Source of the DNA: an uncultured Nitrosomonadales bacterium
GTDB taxonomy: Bacteria > Pseudomonadota > Gammaproteobacteria > Burkholderiales > Methylophilaceae
Length of the DNA: 13,692 nt
Direction of reading: 5' to 3'
Assembly: GCA_946481065.1 (NCBI GenBank)
Contig: CAMLMA010000039.1
Location: 1 to 13,692, forward strand
The notes under the pieces are model-generated. The model was not told the DNA's origin. It worked only from the letters and a program-made list of their open reading frames with translations, and searched no databases. Within the stretch, counting starts at the first letter, position 1, and each line of letters begins with the position of its first letter. Position numbers and translations under genes: made by a program. Positions 9,868 through 13,692 of this stretch are shown piece after piece.

Positions 9868-12083
9868 TGTACTGTCTCTCTGATATCCGCGATATCGATC
9901 CCGGTTGGCGGCAGACCAGCCTGATGGCGGGCCCACACTGCCAGATAGGCTTGTTCCAGATGTTGCACGGTCAGCGCTGTATCGAACAGCGGCTGGCTTT
10001 CACGATTGGCTGCCAGTTTATCGCGCACAGCTTTTAGTGCGTTGCGGTTCTTGGCGTAATGGATCGCCTTTTGCTCGTATTCATCCAGATTGCAGGTCAC
10101 GAGTTCGTCCTGCATGTCCAGCGCGTGCAACAGCGACGACGCCAGGCGCGAAGACGCGACGGCTCCCTCACAGGTCAATACCGGCAGCCCTTGCCACAAG
10201 GCATCCGCAGCCGTGGTATGCGCATTATGCCAGTAGGTGTCGAGGAATAAATCCGCGAGCTGGTAACGCTTGATATGTTCTGCCAGCGGCAACACCCCAG
10301 CAAATACGAGGCGCTCTTTCGAGATGCCCGCTTGCTCCGCCGCAGCCAGCAGGTTCTGCTGGGTATCCGCTTTTAGCCCCAGTAGCCAGAGCACGGCTTC
10401 GGGCACCGCCGTGAGGATACGCATCCAGACGGCGAAGACCATGGGCTCGATCTTGTAGTTGTTATTGAAGCAGCAAAGCACAAAAGCCTGGTCAGGCAAT
10501 CCGAAATCCCTGCGCTGCAGATTTGCCGGCGCATGATCCATCGTGTGGTCATAAGGACAATAGGCATTTGGCAGGCGCACAAGTGACTCGCTCCATGCCA
10601 TCGCCTGATCGCTCGGTTTGGCGACGATATGATCGACGATCGCGTAGTCGATGAAATCCGCGCCCATGGTGCTGGGGTAACCAAGGTAAGCGATCTGGAT
10701 CGGTGCCGCTCTGAGCGCCATGATCTCTGGCCGTGCGTGGGTGGTATAGCCAGCGAGATCGACCAGGATATCGATGCCATCCTCCGCGATCATGTCGCCG
10801 ATCTGCTGATAGGTCATGGTGTCTACTTCACGAAAAACATCACAATCGGCGGAGATCGACCGATAGACCGCGTCATCGGCTTTGTCAGGCTTGTGCAGCG
10901 AATAGGCATGGATCTCGAAACGGCTGCGATCATGCAACCCGTAGATCAGTCGTGACAACAGGCCAACGGGATGTTGGCGAAAATCAGGCGAGAGATACCC
11001 GACGCGGATCTTGTCATGATCGTGCCGGTATCCATAAGGGGGGACGCCTGCCAGCCATACGACCTCTCGATAGATATCCGAAATGCTGCGATGCAATTGC
11101 AGTCGCGCTGCCGGCGCGATCGGCAGCGATAGCATCTGGAAGCCGAAATCGACGACTGCAGTCGGCTTCATGGTCGCACTGTCGTCCAGCATGATGCGGT
11201 GCAGAGCGTCGACATAGGCGTCACGATAGCGCCAATCGCAGCGCATCTGCTGGTGATAGGCCACATCGAAGAAGATCAGTTCAGGTACCGCACGGATCTC
11301 GGTATCACCGGCTTGCGCGGCCAGTTGCGGGTAATACTCCCTGACAACGTTGGGATCGATGATCTGTGCCCGTGAGAACGCCGTGCGGGCCTCATCGTAG
11401 CGCTGCAGGTACGACAGCAGGAGGCCTTGCTTGAAGTTCAACACTGCATGCCTGGGAAAATGCGTCAGCGCCAGTCCGCAGATCTCCAGCGCTTCCGGGA
11501 AAGCCTGGCGCTGGATATAGGCCTCAGCAAGATTGTTGAAGAGGTCGGCGTTAGGCGGCACCAGCGTCATGGCGATCTTGCCATGCTCGACAGCCAGCGC
11601 ATGCTGCCCAAGCTTGACCAGCACCGCCGTCATGCTCACCAGCGATTGGGCTTGGCGCGGCGCGATCAGCAAGGCTTCGCGATAAGCGGCCAGCGCATGC
11701 GGCAGCATCTGAGCCTGTTCGTAGACGGCACCCAGGTTGCTGTGCAACTCGGGCGCTTTCGGGTGCTTCGCCAATGCTTCGCGCAACAGACTGATGGCAT
11801 CATCGAGGCGCCCCAGTTTCGACAACACGGAAGCTTTGGCCAACCAGCATTGCGCGCTCGCGTCGGGCGCTTGCAAGGCAAGATCGAAAGCCTCGATCGC
11901 AGGCAACCACTTGCCCTGCCCTTCCAGCGCGGCTCCCAGCAGGAAATGCAATCTCGGGCTATCCTGCCGCTGCTCCAGAGCCAGGCGACAGCTCTTTTCG
12001 GCGAGCAGGAACTCACCTGTCTGCAGCAGGTTGAGGATGTGCTGCTGCGTGGCTTCAGGCGCGATGTTTTCCTGCAGTGTCAT
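9864..12083 (-). CDS. TPR-containing O-GlcNAc transferase-like (GT41) protein glycosyltransferase
   Basis: The product (739 aa) resembles eukaryotic OGT/SPINDLY, which attach a sugar from a nucleotide donor to Ser/Thr of proteins. About seven TPR units cover residues 13-250 and would bind protein partners. The two-lobed catalytic region covers about 355-725. It contains IRVGYLSPDFRQHP with the conserved His at 371, GYTTHARPEIMALRAAPIQ and LGYPSTMGADFIDY. Further on come FNNNYKI with Lys 544 (equivalent to the UDP-binding Lys of OGT), QLADLFLDT and HTTAADALWQG with His 622. All the expected motifs are present, so the enzyme looks functional. There is no signal peptide, so it should act in the cytoplasm. 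The start at 12083 is chosen over an extension to 12257 because the extension would overlap the divergent GT4 gene and adds low-complexity basic sequence. It lacks a clear Shine-Dalgarno. The stop overlaps the rarA start. Donor and target are unknown. Confidence 0.9.
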   Translation of the reverse strand: MTLQENIAPEATQQHILNLLQTGEFLLAEKSCRLALEQRQDSPRLHFLLGAALEGQGKWLPAIEAFDLALQAPDASAQCWLAKASVLSKLGRLDDAISLLREALAKHPKAPELHSNLGAVYEQAQMLPHALAAYREALLIAPRQAQSLVSMTAVLVKLGQHALAVEHGKIAMTLVPPNADLFNNLAEAYIQRQAFPEALEICGLALTHFPRHAVLNFKQGLLLSYLQRYDEARTAFSRAQIIDPNVVREYYPQLAAQAGDTEIRAVPELIFFDVAYHQQMRCDWRYRDAYVDALHRIMLDDSATMKPTAVVDFGFQMLSLPIAPAARLQLHRSISDIYREVVWLAGVPPYGYRHDHDKIRVGYLSPDFRQHPVGLLSRLIYGLHDRSRFEIHAYSLHKPDKADDAVYRSISADCDVFREVDTMTYQQIGDMIAEDGIDILVDLAGYTTHARPEIMALRAAPIQIAYLGYPSTMGADFIDYAIVDHIVAKPSDQAMAWSESLVRLPNAYCPYDHTMDHAPANLQRRDFGLPDQAFVLCCFNNNYKIEPMVFAVWMRILTAVPEAVLWLLGLKADTQQNLLAAAEQAGISKERLVFAGVLPLAEHIKRYQLADLFLDTYWHNAHTTAADALWQGLPVLTCEGAVASSRLASSLLHALDMQDELVTCNLDEYEQKAIHYAKNRNALKAVRDKLAANRESQPLFDTALTVQHLEQAYLAVWARHQAGLPPTGIDIADIRETVH

Positions 12084-12095
12084 GCCGTATATGAT
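12067..12095 (+). promoter_or_regulatory. Possible promoter for the GT4 gene in the divergent gap
   Basis: TATGAT (12090-12095) matches the -10 consensus at five of six bases. It sits 17 bp after a poor -35 candidate, TTTTCC (12067-12072). The resulting transcript would have a leader of about 20 nt. The 41-bp gap (12084-12124) is the only non-coding DNA between the two divergent glycosyltransferase genes, so promoters must reach into coding sequence. I found no good minus-strand counterpart. Confidence 0.25.
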
Positions 12096-12124
12096 AACTG
12101 CATCAGACGACTCACTGCACCAAA

Positions 12125-13063
12125 ATGACCCTCCACCATATCCTGGCTCCCTTCCACCTGATCGGCGGTGGCGTTTGGCACGCGATCGATCTCGCCACGG
12201 CGCTTGAAAAGTCCGGCGCAGGCAAAGTGCAGCTGTGGAGCCCGAAACCGGCAACACAGTCCTTGTCCGCGCACGCGATTACCACGATCTCGCCATACAG
12301 CGGCGCTTGCCCGGATGGCGGGCATCTTTGGGTGATCGGGCCGGATGTCGATATCGGTCACTGGTATGGCGCATGTCAGTTCGATGAAGTGACGCTGGTC
12401 TATAACCAACATGCACCTGATCTCTTTTACCAGTGCATGCATAGATTGAGTTTCAGTCTCGCGCGTGAAGTGTCGATCTGTTACGCCTCGACTGCTCTCG
12501 CGAGGGAGATCGGTCTTCCTGGAGAAGTGCGGCCCCCCGCTTTCGATGCCGACAGATTCTTTCAAGGAGGCCCACCAGAGACCAAAGCGCAGCGACGTCC
12601 ATTCACTGTTGGCCGAGCCAGTCGTGACGTCGCTTACAAGCATCATGTCGACGACCCTACACTCTATCTTGCACTGCTGGAGGCCGATTTCCAGGTCTCG
12701 CTGATAGGTGCCACCTGTATCGCCAGCAAGTTGCCTGCAAGTCCGCATTTGAATATCAGCGGCGAGCTTCCGCAGCATGAGATTCCGGCTTTTCTGGCTA
12801 GTCTGGACTGCTTTTTCTATCGCACCAGCCCGCGGAAGCCTGAGGGCTTCGGCCTATGCATCCTTGAGGCGATGGCCGCCGGTTTACCGGTCGTCGCGGC
12901 CAGGCATGGTGGCTACTCCGATATCATCCGCTCCGGCGAGAACGGTTTTTTGTTCGATTCGAATGAAGAAGCGATGGCGCATCTGCTCGCCCTAAAGAAA
13001 AATCCCGAGCTGCGTCAGCAGGTCGGGATTTCAGCGAAGCAAACTGTCACATCGCTCGGTTAG
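12125..13063 (+). CDS. GT4-family glycosyltransferase, possibly shortened at the C-terminus
   Basis: This is a 312-aa GT-B fold glycosyltransferase of the group 1/GT4 type. The N-terminal half opens with a glycine-rich HLIGGGVWHA loop. The C-terminal half has the donor-binding VGRASRD (R164) with K172. It also has the retaining-enzyme motif E-x7-E (E240, E248 in KPEGFGLCILEAMAAG) and the usual LPVVAARHGGYSDII and GENGFLFD segments. Such enzymes transfer sugars from nucleotide donors to glycans, lipids or proteins; the substrate here cannot be told. The protein is shorter than typical GT4 enzymes (about 350-400 aa) and stops soon after AKQTVTSLG, without the usual final helices, 12 bp before a convergent gene of different composition. 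No Shine-Dalgarno precedes the ATG. It is divergent from the GT41 gene, which suggests a shared role in glycosylation. Confidence 0.85.
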   Translation: MTLHHILAPFHLIGGGVWHAIDLATALEKSGAGKVQLWSPKPATQSLSAHAITTISPYSGACPDGGHLWVIGPDVDIGHWYGACQFDEVTLVYNQHAPDLFYQCMHRLSFSLAREVSICYASTALAREIGLPGEVRPPAFDADRFFQGGPPETKAQRRPFTVGRASRDVAYKHHVDDPTLYLALLEADFQVSLIGATCIASKLPASPHLNISGELPQHEIPAFLASLDCFFYRTSPRKPEGFGLCILEAMAAGLPVVAARHGGYSDIIRSGENGFLFDSNEEAMAHLLALKKNPELRQQVGISAKQTVTSLG

Positions 13064-13075
13064 AGCAACGCCTAA

Positions 13076-13692
13076 TCAATTAGACACTGATGAATTTGGG
13101 ATCGCAACCCCGTTCATGTTAGCGGTCACGCTACCGGTACCAGAGGAATACCCATCGGATACAGTTACGTCGTACTTCACAGTAGCCTTGGAGAGGTTTG
13201 TTGAATTCAGGGTTGCAGAGATAACTGTCAACGGACCGGAGCCTACATATCCACTAGAGTTGTAGGAATCAGCATACCCACCTGAAAAGTTCAATACACC
13301 GTTTGTAGGGTTTAGCGTTCCGTAGGCATAGCCCGCAACCGTTGTACTGGAAAGGCTCCCCGTAGTAAATGAGGCTGCCATCGAAAGATCTGCCGTATAG
13401 GTCAAGAAGTTCACATACATGCCGGTAGTCGCAGTACCAGATCCATAAGCACAGCCAATCACGGTGATCGGACTTGTAGCTGAATACACCGCACCTGCAT
13501 CCAGGGCCGCCAGTTGACTGAGATTGGCCAGCGGGCCCTGTAGCAACTGGTTCAGCTGATCGAGCTGGGCGATATCACCACCATAGCAAATATCAGAAGA
13601 AATAGCGCATGGCGAACCATCCGGAGTACGCAACTCACCGACCTGGAACACATTGTTCTGGTTCTGCTGGTTTTGCTGATCCTGTTGGGTCT
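13076..13692 (-). CDS. Partial Ser/Thr/Gly/Asn-rich, probably exported or surface protein, unknown function
   Basis: Only the C-terminal 205 residues lie in the window; the frame is open to the right edge, so the start is outside. The visible part begins with a Gln/Asn-rich stretch (QQDQQNQQNQNN). A short segment with two Cys (SPCAISSDICYGG) and a helical Leu/Gln-rich piece follow. The rest is about 140 residues rich in Ser, Thr, Gly, Ala, Tyr and Asn, with alternating hydrophobic residues suggesting beta structure. Two copies of a T-V-x-G-x-A-Y-G motif start about 41 residues apart. Composition and repeats resemble secreted or cell-surface proteins, but I recognise no family and see no C-terminal anchor. 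Base composition is visibly less GC-rich than the neighbours. It converges on the GT4 gene with a 12-bp gap. It could be a glycosylation target of the neighbouring transferases, which is inference only. Confidence 0.7.
   Translation of the reverse strand, partial: TQQDQQNQQNQNNVFQVGELRTPDGSPCAISSDICYGGDIAQLDQLNQLLQGPLANLSQLAALDAGAVYSATSPITVIGCAYGSGTATTGMYVNFLTYTADLSMAASFTTGSLSSTTVAGYAYGTLNPTNGVLNFSGGYADSYNSSGYVGSGPLTVISATLNSTNLSKATVKYDVTVSDGYSSGTGSVTANMNGVAIPNSSVSN
13271..13468 (-). repeat. Two-copy internal protein repeat in the surface-type protein
   Basis: Copy 1 (13391-13468) encodes ITVIGCAYGSGTATTGMYVN and a few more residues; copy 2 (13271-13345) encodes TTVAGYAYGTLNPTNGVLNF and a few more. 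They share T-V-x-G-x-A-Y-G, a T-x-G turn and an aromatic-Ala end. A more distant third unit may follow at LTVISATLNS. This suggests repeated beta-strand modules. Confidence 0.5.

Noticed and set aside
9868..9936. ATG start of rarA at 9936
   Set aside because: The extra 23 residues are the GT41 C-terminal region read in another frame, and the TTG at 9867 has a ribosome-binding site and family-like N-terminus.
12081..12136. Both divergent glycosyltransferases start with Met-Thr-Leu
   Set aside because: The DNA around the two starts is not an inverted repeat, so the resemblance looks coincidental.
12084..12257. Longer N-terminus for the GT41 gene starting at 12257
   Set aside because: It would overlap the divergent GT4 gene by over 130 bp and adds Arg/Gly-rich sequence unlike the TPR region; the ATG at 12083 fits better.
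12080..12778. 232-codon minus-strand frame opposite the GT4 gene
   Set aside because: The plus-strand frame carries clear GT4 motifs; the opposite frame has none.
13649..13651. GTG start for the surface-type protein at 13651
   Set aside because: The frame stays open to the window edge with a Gln/Asn-rich segment, no ribosome-binding site and no signal peptide, so the real start is outside.

Overview
This 13.7 kb stretch of GC-rich chromosomal DNA (roughly 58-60% GC by eye) looks like a betaproteobacterium. Its protein styles, and the pairing of rarA with serS, suggest the Nitrosomonadales/Gallionellaceae side of that class. This placement is inference from gene content, not from a marker phylogeny. 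I found no phage, IS element, CRISPR array or rRNA.

Layout. (1) 17-5458, plus strand: a two-gene cyclic-di-GMP module. The first gene is a large membrane sensor with four PAS domains, an intact GGDEF domain and an intact EAL domain. The second is a soluble GAF-EAL protein whose EAL domain has a degenerate loop 6. (2) 5510-5599, minus strand: tRNA-Ser(CGA). (3) 5718-7136, plus strand: mltF, a lipoprotein lytic transglycosylase. (4) 7141-12083, minus strand: transcription runs from a TPR-containing O-GlcNAc-transferase-like gene (GT41) into rarA and then serS. The GT41 stop codon overlaps the TTG start of rarA. (5) 12125-13063, plus strand: a GT4-type glycosyltransferase, divergent from the GT41 gene across 41 bp. 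(6) 13076-13692, minus strand: the 3' part of a Ser/Thr/Gly/Asn-rich, probably exported protein with a Gln/Asn-rich segment and an internal repeat. It runs off the window.

How the genes may work together. The first block senses signals and sets c-di-GMP levels. The mltF-serS-rarA part is housekeeping: peptidoglycan turnover, serine charging and replication-fork maintenance. The right end is the accessory part. A GT41 protein glycosyltransferase, a GT4 sugar transferase and a Ser/Thr-rich surface-type protein lie together and could form a protein-glycosylation locus. The GT41 gene sits directly upstream of rarA, where many beta- and gammaproteobacteria carry lolA. This makes the GT41/GT4/surface-protein end the most interesting part of the window. 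The enzyme-substrate link is a hypothesis from proximity only.
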